DNA of 64,000 nucleotides from Bacteriovoracaceae bacterium UBA6200 (GTDB lineage: Bacteria; Bdellovibrionota; Bacteriovoracia; Bacteriovoracales; Bacteriovoracaceae), in the NCBI GenBank assembly GCA_002422605.1, contig DISW01000023.1, positions 124,001 through 188,000 of the forward strand, in the 5' to 3' direction. The notes below the pieces were generated by a model. The model was not told where the DNA came from and ran no database searches. It saw nothing but the letters and a program-made list of their open reading frames with translations. Shown piece after piece: positions 32,424 to 41,581 of this stretch. Position 1 is the first letter of the stretch. The number at the start of each line of letters is the position of its first letter. Both the position numbers and the translations under genes were made by a program.

Positions 32424-35400
32424 ATGAAGTTACCAAAGATACATAAAGGTTTTGCGGGGAAACTGGCCGAGACCTTCGTTCAATCCAAGCTTACTCCTGT
32501 GGCCATTTTGGTCAGTTTGCTCTTGGGAATTGCGGCCGTTTATCTGACCCCAAAAGAAGAAGAACCCCAGATTACCGTTCCTATGATCGATGTCATGATA
32601 CCTGCTCCGGGGATGGAGCCGAAGGAAATTGAACGAACCGTTACTGAACCAGTGGAACGAGCGATGTGGGGATTAGATGGTGTGGAGTATATTTACTCCG
32701 CTTCCCAGGCCCATGGATCTTTAGTCACTGTTCGCTTTAAAGTTAATGAACCAATTGAGCCTTCTCTTGTTAAAGTTCATCATAAACTTATGACCATCAT
32801 GAATGAGCTGCCGTCGAATGTTATGCAGCCGGATGTGAAATCCTACAGTATTGATGATGTCCCCTTTCTGGCCATAACGTTTTCTTCTGCTGCCAGAGAT
32901 GATTACGAACTTCGGACTCTGGTGGCGCCGCTTGCCCGAGAACTCTCAAGTACGCCAGATATTGGCAAAGTCGAGTTATTAGGCGGACGCAAACGAAGTA
33001 TCCGGGTCATTGCTGATGCTAAAAAAATGGCAAGCCGTTCAGTGAATATGGATGATCTTTATCAGGCCTTAAAACTGAATCAGGCCCTGCTTCCAGCAGG
33101 AAAAAATTGGTCAGATGATAAATCAGTAGATATTGAAGTGGGCGGAAAATTTACAACCCTTGAAGATATTCAGAACCTCGCCATTGGTTCTCGTGCAGGA
33201 TCCATAGTTAAAGTTAAAGATGTGGCCCAGGTCACTGACGGGCCTGAAGAGAGAACAAAAGTTTCGACCTTATTTGATAAGGATGCCAAACTCGATGGCA
33301 TTCGGTCGGTCACGATCAGTTTTTCAAAGAGAAAAGGGACAAATGTCGTGGCCCTTTCGTCCAACCTTCTTAAACGAGTGGAGACCTTTAAAACAGAACT
33401 ACCTGAAGACGTGAAGCTTACTGTTATCCGTGACTATGGTGCAACGGCAGGTGAGAAATCGAATGAACTGATCGAGCACTTAATTATCGCCACTGTTTCA
33501 GTTGCTCTCTTAATTGCTCTTGCCATGGGCTGGCGGGCAGCTTTAGTGGTGGCCATTGCCATTCCCGTCACTCTGGCCCTTACATTGGCCATCTATTACT
33601 TCATGGGCTACACCTTGAACCGGGTCACACTCTTTGCCCTCATCTTTTCAATCGGTATTCTGGTTGATGATGCCATTGTGGTGGTGGAGAATATTGAACG
33701 TTATTTACATTCCTATAAAAAACTAAACCTTCTGCAGGCGACTCTTAGAGCGGTAAGTGAAGTTGGAAATCCAACCATCCTTGCTACCTTTACTGTTATC
33801 GGTGCAATTCTTCCTATGGCCTTCGTACGCGGGCTGATGGGACCTTATATGAAGCCGATTCCAGTAGGGGCCAGTTTAGCGATGATCCTTTCGCTCTTTG
33901 TTGCCTTTATTGTGACCCCCTGGGCATCGTTAAAACTTCTGAAGGTTGAACATACTGAAAAAGAAGATGAGAATAAGCCTCATGAACCATCCCGCTTAGA
34001 TAAAATTTATATCTGGATGACCGATCACTTATTATCCAGTAAGGGCTGGGCACTGGGCTTTACTGGTGGTGTGGCACTGCTCTTTATTGCGGCGACTTCC
34101 ATGTTCTACTTTAAGTCAGTAAAAGTGAAGATGCTTCCCTTTGATAATAAGAGTGAGTTCCAGGTGACAGTGGATTATCCTGTGACAACCTCTCTTAAGC
34201 TCTCAAGTGAATGGTCTAATGAACTGGCCCGTAAAGTTCTCGCTCATCCTGATGTAAAAAAGGTTCAGGTCTTTTCAGGAGAGCCGGCACCGTTTTCATT
34301 TTCAGGGATGGTAAAACACACCTTCCTTCGGAAACAGGAATACATGAGTGACCTTCACGTGGTGCTGGCCGATAAGCACGAGCGTAAGAAATCTGGTCAC
34401 GACATTATTAACGAACTTCGTCCGATCATTAAAGAATTTGCAGACGGGCATGGAGCTCTCACTAAAATTCTTGAAATTCCACCTGGTCCGCCGGTGATGG
34501 CAACGATGGTGGCAGAAGTTTATGGAAAAAATCTTGAGGAACGCCGCAGGGCCGGAGAAGAAATCCGGAAAATCTTTGCCGCGGAAGAAAGTGTGGTAGA
34601 TCTGGATTATAGCTGGCGGGAACAACGCCAACGCTTGATCTTTCCGTATGACTATCAGAAGGCGGGTCTTTATGGGACGAAGTCTGCTCAATTATGGAAT
34701 CTAGGGCAACTCATCTTTAATGAGACCAAGGTTGCAACTTTAAATGACTTCACCAGTCCGGAAGAAGTGACGATAGATCTTTCGGTAGAACAGTCTTTTA
34801 GATCTGGAGAAACTCCATTTAAAGGTCAAACCCTTCCAAGCTTTGAAGCGGGTATTGTCAGTGCAGAAAATGTCATTAAACCTGCGGTAGTGAAGAAAGG
34901 GGAAGTTCTCCATCGTAAAAATCTTCAACCGGTAGAATACGTACTCTCGGAACTGGCAGGAGCGGAAGAAGCTCCGGTCTATGGGATTTTTAAACTTGAG
35001 TCGAAAATTCCCTATCCAACTCAAACGGCAGAAGTTCCCTGGGATACTCAAATCACCACTGTTAAATGGGATGGTGAATGGTTTATCACCTACGAAGTCT
35101 TCAGGGATTTAGGAGCGGCCTTTGCGGCGGTGATGATTCTCATCTATATCATGGTCGTGGGATGGTTTAGAAGCTTTCTTGTACCTTTAGTGATCATGGC
35201 CCCAATCCCTATCTCTTTAATAGGAATTGTACCGGGACATTATTTAACAGGGGCCTACTTTACTGCGACTTCAATGATTGGTTTTATTGCTGGTGCGGGA
35301 GTGATTGTGCGAAACTCGATTATTCTGGTGGATTTTATTGAGCATCAGATTGTTAACGGTATGGCCTTAAAAGAGGCAGTGATCAGTGCAGGAGTACTGC

Positions 35401-35639
35401 GTTTCCGTCCTATGCTTCTTACAGCAGCGGCTGTGGTGGTGGGGTCTGCAGTGATGCTTTTTGATCCGATCTTTCAAGGTCTCGCAGTAAGTCTTATCTT
35501 CGGTGAGATAGCTGCTACCTTACTTAGTCGATTTGCTGTACCATTATTTTATTATTGGATGATTGGTAAAAAGCGATTCGTTGAACTTAATCAGTCCGAA
35601 GAAGATATGGATACCTGGGGAGTAAAATATGAATCTTGA
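32424..35639 (+). CDS. RND-family efflux pump inner-membrane component
   Basis: 1071 residues, twelve membrane helices and two large periplasmic loops. Landmarks: PEEEPQITVP-like start (KEEEPQITVPMIDVMIPAPGM), the proton-relay helix GILVDDAIVVVENIERYL with paired aspartates, and the C-terminal GFIAGAGVIVRNSIILVDFIE. Sequence resembles the broad acriflavine-resistance class more than heavy-metal CzcA. No periplasmic adaptor gene is in the operon; rhodanese and sulfur-sensor neighbours suggest a substrate produced by sulfur stress, which is inference. Confidence 0.92.
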   Translation: MKLPKIHKGFAGKLAETFVQSKLTPVAILVSLLLGIAAVYLTPKEEEPQITVPMIDVMIPAPGMEPKEIERTVTEPVERAMWGLDGVEYIYSASQAHGSLVTVRFKVNEPIEPSLVKVHHKLMTIMNELPSNVMQPDVKSYSIDDVPFLAITFSSAARDDYELRTLVAPLARELSSTPDIGKVELLGGRKRSIRVIADAKKMASRSVNMDDLYQALKLNQALLPAGKNWSDDKSVDIEVGGKFTTLEDIQNLAIGSRAGSIVKVKDVAQVTDGPEERTKVSTLFDKDAKLDGIRSVTISFSKRKGTNVVALSSNLLKRVETFKTELPEDVKLTVIRDYGATAGEKSNELIEHLIIATVSVALLIALAMGWRAALVVAIAIPVTLALTLAIYYFMGYTLNRVTLFALIFSIGILVDDAIVVVENIERYLHSYKKLNLLQATLRAVSEVGNPTILATFTVIGAILPMAFVRGLMGPYMKPIPVGASLAMILSLFVAFIVTPWASLKLLKVEHTEKEDENKPHEPSRLDKIYIWMTDHLLSSKGWALGFTGGVALLFIAATSMFYFKSVKVKMLPFDNKSEFQVTVDYPVTTSLKLSSEWSNELARKVLAHPDVKKVQVFSGEPAPFSFSGMVKHTFLRKQEYMSDLHVVLADKHERKKSGHDIINELRPIIKEFADGHGALTKILEIPPGPPVMATMVAEVYGKNLEERRRAGEEIRKIFAAEESVVDLDYSWREQRQRLIFPYDYQKAGLYGTKSAQLWNLGQLIFNETKVATLNDFTSPEEVTIDLSVEQSFRSGETPFKGQTLPSFEAGIVSAENVIKPAVVKKGEVLHRKNLQPVEYVLSELAGAEEAPVYGIFKLESKIPYPTQTAEVPWDTQITTVKWDGEWFITYEVFRDLGAAFAAVMILIYIMVVGWFRSFLVPLVIMAPIPISLIGIVPGHYLTGAYFTATSMIGFIAGAGVIVRNSIILVDFIEHQIVNGMALKEAVISAGVLRFRPMLLTAAAVVVGSAVMLFDPIFQGLAVSLIFGEIAATLLSRFAVPLFYYWMIGKKRFVELNQSEEDMDTWGVKYES

Positions 35640-35928
35640 GCTTATGCAATCAAAATGCGTGGAAGTATCGGCCATCATGAAGGCGATCGCACATCCGCAG
35701 CGGTTGATGCTTATGTGTCACCTTGCTGAGGGAGAAAAGAATGTAAGTGAATTGTTGGATCTGTGTGAAATTTCCCAGTCACAGCTATCCCAGTTCTTAA
35801 ACCGTATGCAGAGAGAGAAACTTCTCAAAGTGAGGCGCGATGGTAATTTCTCCTATTACAGCATAGCTGATAAAAATATCACGAAACTCATTCAATCGAT
35901 GCAGAAGATTTTCTGTAAAGAGGAATAG
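35629..35928 (+). CDS. BigR/SqrR-type ArsR regulator, probable persulfide sensor
   Basis: 99 residues. Winged helix ISQSQLSQFLNRMQREKLLKVRR-type region preceded by MKAIAHPQRLMLMC. Cys30 (in LMLMC) and Cys96 (in IFCKEE) are 66 residues apart, the same spacing as the two cysteines that form the polysulfide bridge in SqrR (41 and 107) and BigR. Extra cysteines at 10 and 46. No CxC metal motif in alpha-3. Starts inside the last codons of the RND gene behind GGGGAG. Likely represses the divergent rhodanese units through the 30552-30573 palindrome. Confidence 0.85.
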   Translation: MNLELMQSKCVEVSAIMKAIAHPQRLMLMCHLAEGEKNVSELLDLCEISQSQLSQFLNRMQREKLLKVRRDGNFSYYSIADKNITKLIQSMQKIFCKEE

Positions 35929-36000
35929 ATTATTTAATTAAGTTGACAGAATTTTTCAGGTTTATGGGCCTGTTATTAAGTAGTATCGTCATGTTCTTTT

Positions 36001-37446
36001 CTAGTGCAGTTGATTTTCAAAAAACTCCGGTTTGGTATTCTCGTTTTGATAATAGAATGAATTTTTATCTTCTTTCTCTTCCATCTGAAGTCCTGATTTT
36101 TTCCAGGCAGTCATGCCACCGAGTAAATTAGAAACATTTTTATAGCCTTTTTTCAAAAGAATACTCACAGCAAGACTTGCCCGATGACCAACACTGCAGG
36201 TGACTAAAGTTGGTCTTGTAATAGGATACTGGTCTAAAAATTTCCCAAGACTTCCCACATGGCAATTCTGAGCTCCTGGAATATGCCCCTCCTCTTCAAA
36301 CTCACTGACTTCTCTGACATCGAGAATTTGATATAGATCAAGGCGTTCGGATAATTTAGCAGGAGTTTCAGCGCCAGAGAATTCAATAGGAAGACCTTCA
36401 TTCCTCCATTTTTCAAAGTTTCCGGTGATCGCCCCTTCAATCTTATCCATTCCGATTCGAGAGAGATAAAGAAAGGCTTTTTCAATATCTTCCGGTCGTT
36501 CAAGCACCAGATAAATTTTTGTATCTCTTTCAGCGATATATCCACCAAAAACAGGAAGGCCTTCTAACCAGATAGAGTAAGAACCCGGAATGTGTCCGCC
36601 CGCATAAGCTTCAGGAAGTCTTGTATCAATGACTAATCCTTTCTTGCTTTCTTCTGCAAATTCTTTTGGCTTCATTATTCTAATCGAATGGTAATTTTTA
36701 ATTAATGCTGAACCACCATTCAGATTTAGTTCTTCCATTAGAGTAAAGTAGGGAGGCCTTGGAATTCGTTCCTTTAATTTAGATTCTATGAACTCATCAC
36801 GAGAGAGAGTGAAAGCCGGATTATATTGTGTTTCAAATCCAATGGTAGATTCATCATACTCGGCAATATTACCACCGCAGACAGAACCTGAGCCATGTGC
36901 CGGATAGAGTAACGTTTGAGGCCCTAGTGGCAATATTTTAGTTTGGAGAACATCGTAGAGAATTCCAGCATTTTCTCCGGTTTTATCTTTATCCGGAAGA
37001 TCTGTCCTACCGGCTTCTCCTATAAATAAGGCGTCTCCTGTGAATACGGCCCAGCATGCATCCTGGTCTTTAAGATAGAAGGCATAGGACATACTTTCTG
37101 GAGTATGACCGGGCGTATGGAGGGCCCTGATTGTGAAATCTTCGATTTTAAGTGTTTGTCCTTCTTTTAGTTTGATGTCGCAGTACTTAAAGAACTTATG
37201 ATCTCCACCTATAATCTGGGCCCCAATTGTTTCTTTTAAAGCGGTCGATCCAAGAATAAAATCTTCCTGACGATGAGTTTCCAGTACGTATTTAATCGCA
37301 ATCCCATTCTCTGAAGCAAGTTTCAGATACTCATCTATATCCCGTCTTGGATCAATTATGATTCCTATGGAATTTGAAGCAATTAAATAGGCATTATGTG
37401 CGAGTCCTGGTGTTTTAATGCGTTGAAAGAACATATCTGACCTCAC
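36001..37446 (-). CDS. MBL-fold persulfide-dioxygenase-like protein with two rhodanese domains
   Basis: 481 residues. An MBL domain (about 1-245) of the ETHE1-like class: ETHRQEDF at 56-63 keeps the first His but has Gln and Phe where most relatives have His in HxHxDH; later ligands are in HTPGHTPES, FTGDALFIGEAGRTDL and YPAHGSGS. Then two rhodanese domains: the first (about 265-355) lacks the active cysteine (YLVLERPED), the second (about 370-460) has it (VTCSVGHRAS). ETHE1-type enzymes oxidise glutathione persulfide using one iron held by two His and an Asp, which could still be satisfied. Cytoplasmic. Confidence 0.88.
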   Translation of the reverse strand: MRSDMFFQRIKTPGLAHNAYLIASNSIGIIIDPRRDIDEYLKLASENGIAIKYVLETHRQEDFILGSTALKETIGAQIIGGDHKFFKYCDIKLKEGQTLKIEDFTIRALHTPGHTPESMSYAFYLKDQDACWAVFTGDALFIGEAGRTDLPDKDKTGENAGILYDVLQTKILPLGPQTLLYPAHGSGSVCGGNIAEYDESTIGFETQYNPAFTLSRDEFIESKLKERIPRPPYFTLMEELNLNGGSALIKNYHSIRIMKPKEFAEESKKGLVIDTRLPEAYAGGHIPGSYSIWLEGLPVFGGYIAERDTKIYLVLERPEDIEKAFLYLSRIGMDKIEGAITGNFEKWRNEGLPIEFSGAETPAKLSERLDLYQILDVREVSEFEEEGHIPGAQNCHVGSLGKFLDQYPITRPTLVTCSVGHRASLAVSILLKKGYKNVSNLLGGMTAWKKSGLQMEEKEDKNSFYYQNENTKPEFFENQLH

Positions 37447-37540
37447 AAGAAAAATTTCGAACTATTTTGTCATAAAGCCGGTTCATCATTTTACTAAATG
37501 CAATCATAATTATGCCTGACTCATCCTCTTCTTTTTTTGA

Positions 37541-37556
37541 GAATGTATTTTCATTC
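37541..37556. promoter_or_regulatory. Short inverted repeat ahead of the YeeE/YedE genes
   Basis: GAATG and CATTC separated by six bases, 34 bases before the start codon and between the divergent MBL-rhodanese and YeeE genes. Possible operator; weak evidence because it is short and differs from the palindrome at 30552. Confidence 0.3.
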
Positions 37557-37589
37557 CAGTAGAACTTAGCCGAAGCAAGGGGTGAGTGT

Positions 37590-38099
37590 ATGAATGATTT
37601 AAGCGGTGGTCAATGGTCTCCCTACATCGCAGGCATTGGCATTGGGCTTCTGACAATCATGACTTTTAGATTTTCTGATAAACCGGTCGGAGCATCTTCG
37701 GCCTATGCAAGCCTTTCTGGAATGTTGGGAAAACTCATCGCTCCCTTTCATACAATGAAGCTTAAGTATTTCAAAGAAAACCCTCCTGGTTTGAATTGGG
37801 AATTGGTTTTCGTTTCTTCTGCCGTCATTGGCTCTTTTCTCTCCGCGTGGACAGGAGGAGAGTTCGTCGCCCGTATGATTCCGGAATTATGGGAGCAAAA
37901 ATTTGGAGCTGATTCAATGAACTCATATGCACTCTCAGGGTTTACCGGAGGTATTTTAATGGCCTTCGGAGCGCGACTAGCAGGAGGATGTACCAGTGGA
38001 CATGGAATCAGTGGAACGGCCCAGCTTAGCGTTGCCTCCTGGGTGACTCTCATTAGTCTTTTCTTGAGCGGTGTTTTATTTGTCCAGTTGATTTACTAG
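37590..38099 (+). CDS. YeeE/YedE family sulfur transporter, first half
   Basis: 169 residues, four to five membrane helices. LAGGCTSGHGISGTAQLS is the conserved cysteine motif of YeeE/YedE (thiosulfate or sulfur-compound transport). Full-length YeeE has about 350 residues with two such repeats; here they are encoded by two genes, a common split arrangement. The cysteine handles the sulfur substrate by thiol interactions in characterised YeeE. Eleven bases before its partner. Confidence 0.88.
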   Translation: MNDLSGGQWSPYIAGIGIGLLTIMTFRFSDKPVGASSAYASLSGMLGKLIAPFHTMKLKYFKENPPGLNWELVFVSSAVIGSFLSAWTGGEFVARMIPELWEQKFGADSMNSYALSGFTGGILMAFGARLAGGCTSGHGISGTAQLSVASWVTLISLFLSGVLFVQLIY

Positions 38100-38109
38100 G
38101 AGATATCTT

Positions 38110-38559
38110 ATGGGGAAAGCTGCGATCTTCGGAATCATCTTTGGTTTTCTTCTCCAGAAAGGTGGAGTCGCAAAATATCATGTATTAATCGGACAATTAG
38201 CCTTAGAAGATTTCACCGTCATTAAAGTCATGCTCTCAGCTATCTTCACTGCCATGATCGGTCATAGAATCCTTCTAAAAAAACATTTGGTTAAAAGTCA
38301 TATTAAACCCTTTCAGCCTCTGGCCAATATTGGCGGGGGACTCATATTCGGGATTGGTTTTGCTCTGGCCGGTTTTTGTCCGGGAACAGGAGCGGCCGCT
38401 CTGGGACAAGGGGACTTCGAGACAATCTTTTACATCTCAGGAATGTTAGTAGGATCCTACTTATATGCTGAGGGCTCTGATTATCTCGAGCGCTCTGTAA
38501 AATCATGGAAAGATAAAGGCAAAATAACTCTCACCCAGCTTAAAAGCGAACGTTTTTAA
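38110..38559 (+). CDS. YeeE/YedE family sulfur transporter, second half (DUF6691-like)
   Basis: 149 residues, four membrane helices, with GFALAGFCPGTGAAALGQGDFE as the second cysteine motif. Forms the complementary half of the preceding protein. Ribosome site AGGAGAT. The pair usually accompanies BigR-type regulators and persulfide dioxygenases, as here. Confidence 0.88.
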   Translation: MGKAAIFGIIFGFLLQKGGVAKYHVLIGQLALEDFTVIKVMLSAIFTAMIGHRILLKKHLVKSHIKPFQPLANIGGGLIFGIGFALAGFCPGTGAAALGQGDFETIFYISGMLVGSYLYAEGSDYLERSVKSWKDKGKITLTQLKSERF

Positions 38560-38565
38560 GGTTTC

Positions 38566-39387
38566 ATGGAAGGGCCCTCTATCGTCATCCTTTCAGAAGA
38601 GCTGCAAGAATTCCTGGGTAAAAAAGTATTGAAGGTCAGGGGAAACACCAAGCAGCCTAAAGATGATCTCAAAGGGAGAACCTTAGAGAGGATTGATACA
38701 TGGGGAAAGGTTCTCTTTCTCACTTTCTCTCATAAAACTCTGCCTTCAATTGTAACAAAAACCCATTTCATGATGTTTGGTAGCTATCGGATTAATGAGC
38801 CAAGAGAAAATCGCGATCCAAGGTTAGAGTTAACTTTTAAAAACGGCATCGTCTATTTTTACAGCTGTTCAATTAAATTCGGAGCAGAGGACTATCAAAA
38901 ATCCCTCGATCCCAGAGTGGATGTTTTGTCACCGGATTGGGATCCTGATCATGTCCTCATGCTGATGAAGAAAAAGCAAAGTACATATCTTTGTGATCTG
39001 TTTCTGGATCAGTCTCTCTTCGCAGGCTCTGGCAATATCGTGAAGAACGAAGCCTTGTTCAATCTACGCAGGCACCCTATGACTAAACTTTCTGAAATCT
39101 CCAAAAAAGACTGGTCGTTACTGGTGCATGCTATCCATGAGTACTGCTTTAACTTTTATGAATGGAAAAAAGAATTTCAACTACGAAGACACTGGCAAGT
39201 TTATCGTAAAAGCATTTGCCCTGTTTGCGGGTCTAAGATCCAGAGAAAGAAAATGGGGAAAAATGAGCGGGCCACCTTTATTTGTCCCCATTGCCAGAAT
39301 GAGCGTAACTCGAAGAAGGAGCTTATTTTATTTGAGGTGATGCCTATAGAGGATTCGGCTGAGAGGGAAGAGAGGCTGGATCACTAG
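38566..39387 (+). CDS. Fpg/Nei-family DNA glycosylase lacking the N-terminal proline
   Basis: 273 residues. The family fold is clear: N-terminal EGPSIVILSEELQEFLGKK, the helix-two-turn-helix region QSLFAGSGNIVKNEALF, and the zinc finger CPVC and CPHC. In active enzymes the first residue after Met is a proline that forms the Schiff base (MPEGP). Here the start reads ATG GAA GGG CCC, giving MEGPS, with no alternative start upstream. The other residues, including Glu, are kept. Either activity is altered or a start-region deletion has occurred. Follows the sulfur genes by seven bases and may be co-transcribed. Confidence 0.85.
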   Translation: MEGPSIVILSEELQEFLGKKVLKVRGNTKQPKDDLKGRTLERIDTWGKVLFLTFSHKTLPSIVTKTHFMMFGSYRINEPRENRDPRLELTFKNGIVYFYSCSIKFGAEDYQKSLDPRVDVLSPDWDPDHVLMLMKKKQSTYLCDLFLDQSLFAGSGNIVKNEALFNLRRHPMTKLSEISKKDWSLLVHAIHEYCFNFYEWKKEFQLRRHWQVYRKSICPVCGSKIQRKKMGKNERATFICPHCQNERNSKKELILFEVMPIEDSAEREERLDH

Positions 39388-41414
39388 TTGCACGGTAGAG
39401 TAAAAATAAAATTGGCCCCTTTACCTTCTTCACTTTCTACCCAGATCTTTCCATTATGGGCCTCAACAACACTTTTAGCAATGAAGAGTCCGAGACCTGC
39501 ACCAAGCTTCTTAGTCGCTTGGGCCTGCCAGAAGCGGTCGAATATGAGCGTTAATTTATCAGAAGCAATACCTGGTCCGGAATCGCGTACAGAGAATTGA
39601 ACTTTATCACCAAATGATTCAACACTTATCGTAATTGATTGTCCATTAGGTGTGAACTTGAGTGCATTCCCTAATAAATTTGATAAAACTTGCAAGATTC
39701 GTGGTCTGTCACACTTAATTTCTGTGCAATTGTTTTTAAAATTAATCAGCAGATTGATTGATTTATCTTCTGCGATCGATTTATGGAGTTCGATAGCTTC
39801 CAATACGAATGATCTCACGTCTTCCAATTGGGGCTCAATGGTGAAAGTTCCCGCTTCAAGTTTTGTGACATCCAGAATTTCTTCAATTAATGAATTCATC
39901 CGCTCGGCGGAGTGCTGGATCCTCTCAATTTTGTCTATATAGGGGCTCGATTCATCTGTTTTAAGGTTTCGTAATAAGAGTTGGGTATTTAAGAGCACTC
40001 CACTGAGAGGGTTCTTCAAATCGTGAGAGACAACAGCGACTACTTCTTCCCTGACTCTGATAGCGTCTTGCGATGATTTGTAGAGTTTACCCGCATCAAT
40101 GGCCAAGGCAGTCCTTTGAGCAAATTGTTCGGCAAAAAATTTATCCATTTCTAAATAGGGGGCACGCCTTTCATCTATGATGTAAGTGATTCCACCGATA
40201 ACTTTCCCCCGTACTTGCATGATGGCAGAAATATAGGAAGCCACGCCGAGTTTTCGAATGATCTCAACTTGCTCTGGATCTTCAGTACTTAAGAATTCGA
40301 TTTTCTCCTCTGGAGGAAGTCTGTCCGAATCAGAGGGAACTATAATTGTTCTTTTTTCTTGAAGAGTTTTTGAAACCCCGCCTCTTGCAGTTAGAGATGG
40401 TTTTAAATCCTGTAGCTGCTGCGCCAGATCGGTCTTTGATTCATCTTCGTGTAAAACCAGGAAGCGGTGAAATTTATCCCCTTCACATAAGGAAATAATG
40501 ATCCAGTTTGCAAACTCTGGTACTACGTGTGAAGCCGCTGCTTTGAGTGTTTCTTTATAATCTAAGGAAGACGAGAAAATCATACTTGCTTCAGCAAGGA
40601 TTCGATTTCGTTCTTCGGTTACTTTTCTCTCTGTGATATCGGCGCCGGTTCCTGTGAAACGAAGGACTTTTCCTTCCTCATCACGAATGACCCGGCCCTT
40701 AGCATTGATCCAGTGGATACTTTTATCCGGCCAGATGACCCGGTAATCTAACTCATAATCTTTATCATGCTCGAATGTTTCTTTAACCGCTTTTTCAAAG
40801 AGTTCTACGTCCTCAGGATGCATTCTGTCTTTCACTCCCTCCATCGTTCCCGGGAAATCTTCACGAGTGTAATTCCAGAGTTTAAGAAGAGTGTCTGACC
40901 AGAAGACTTTATTGTGTTGGACGTCCCAATCAAAAATGCCCATGTGGGCTGAGTGAAGAGCAATGGATAAACGATCTTGAAGGGCATTGCGGCCCTCTAC
41001 AAGTTCATTCTCAAGGCGTTTTCTTTCAGATAAGTCTCTGGTGACTTTTGAAAATCCTATGAGTTCGCCATTCTTTTGAAGGGCAGTGATAGTGACGTTG
41101 GCCCAAAATCTTGAACCATCTTTTCTTATGCGCCAACCTTCATCTTCGAACCGGCCAAATTTAATGGCTTCTTTCAGTTCGAGTTGAGGTTTTCCTGCTT
41201 CGACATCTTCTTTGGGATAAAACGTGGAGAAATGTTTACCGATAATCTCGGCACCTTCATAGCCTTTAATGTTTCTAGCACCTTCATTCCAGGTTTTGAT
41301 GTAGCCTTCAGTATCAAGCATAAAGATTCCATAATCTTTAACCGTCTCTACAAGAAGCCTAAAGTTCTCAGCGCTCGAGTATAAATATTTACTGCTCGGA
41401 TTTCTTTCTGACAT
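39384..41414 (-). CDS. PAS-PAS-GAF sensor histidine kinase
   Basis: 676 residues, no membrane segment. PAS one about 12-135 (FMLDTEGYIKTWNEGA, GFSKVTRDLSERK), PAS two about 150-275 (HNKVFWSDTLLKLWNY, GTGADITERK), GAF about 285-435, HisKA about 450-515 with the phosphorylated His in VVSHDLKNPLSG, and HATPase about 555-676 (GLGLFIAKSVVEAHNGKIWVES). No receiver domain and no adjacent response regulator. Cytoplasmic sensing of an unknown cue. The kinase part resembles the one at 54951. Confidence 0.9.
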   Translation of the reverse strand: MSERNPSSKYLYSSAENFRLLVETVKDYGIFMLDTEGYIKTWNEGARNIKGYEGAEIIGKHFSTFYPKEDVEAGKPQLELKEAIKFGRFEDEGWRIRKDGSRFWANVTITALQKNGELIGFSKVTRDLSERKRLENELVEGRNALQDRLSIALHSAHMGIFDWDVQHNKVFWSDTLLKLWNYTREDFPGTMEGVKDRMHPEDVELFEKAVKETFEHDKDYELDYRVIWPDKSIHWINAKGRVIRDEEGKVLRFTGTGADITERKVTEERNRILAEASMIFSSSLDYKETLKAAASHVVPEFANWIIISLCEGDKFHRFLVLHEDESKTDLAQQLQDLKPSLTARGGVSKTLQEKRTIIVPSDSDRLPPEEKIEFLSTEDPEQVEIIRKLGVASYISAIMQVRGKVIGGITYIIDERRAPYLEMDKFFAEQFAQRTALAIDAGKLYKSSQDAIRVREEVVAVVSHDLKNPLSGVLLNTQLLLRNLKTDESSPYIDKIERIQHSAERMNSLIEEILDVTKLEAGTFTIEPQLEDVRSFVLEAIELHKSIAEDKSINLLINFKNNCTEIKCDRPRILQVLSNLLGNALKFTPNGQSITISVESFGDKVQFSVRDSGPGIASDKLTLIFDRFWQAQATKKLGAGLGLFIAKSVVEAHNGKIWVESEEGKGANFIFTLPCN

Positions 41415-41581
41415 AGGTTATTTCCAGCTTCAGTGTATCCTATATTTTTTGCGAAAGTTTAAAATAAGAATTCTTAAGGTTCTGATATATAAGGGATCTT
41501 AATGGGTAACCTATAGAATTTACTCCTTCTTGGCCTCATCTCTGTTTTCTCTCTGAACTTCATGCTATTTAGCGGAGTATT

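Noticed and set aside
32424..35639. RND pump as a CzcA-type heavy-metal exporter
   Set aside because: The N-terminal and TM4 sequences resemble the multidrug-type class more, and metal-binding acidic patterns of CzcA are not evident; neighbours point to sulfur stress.
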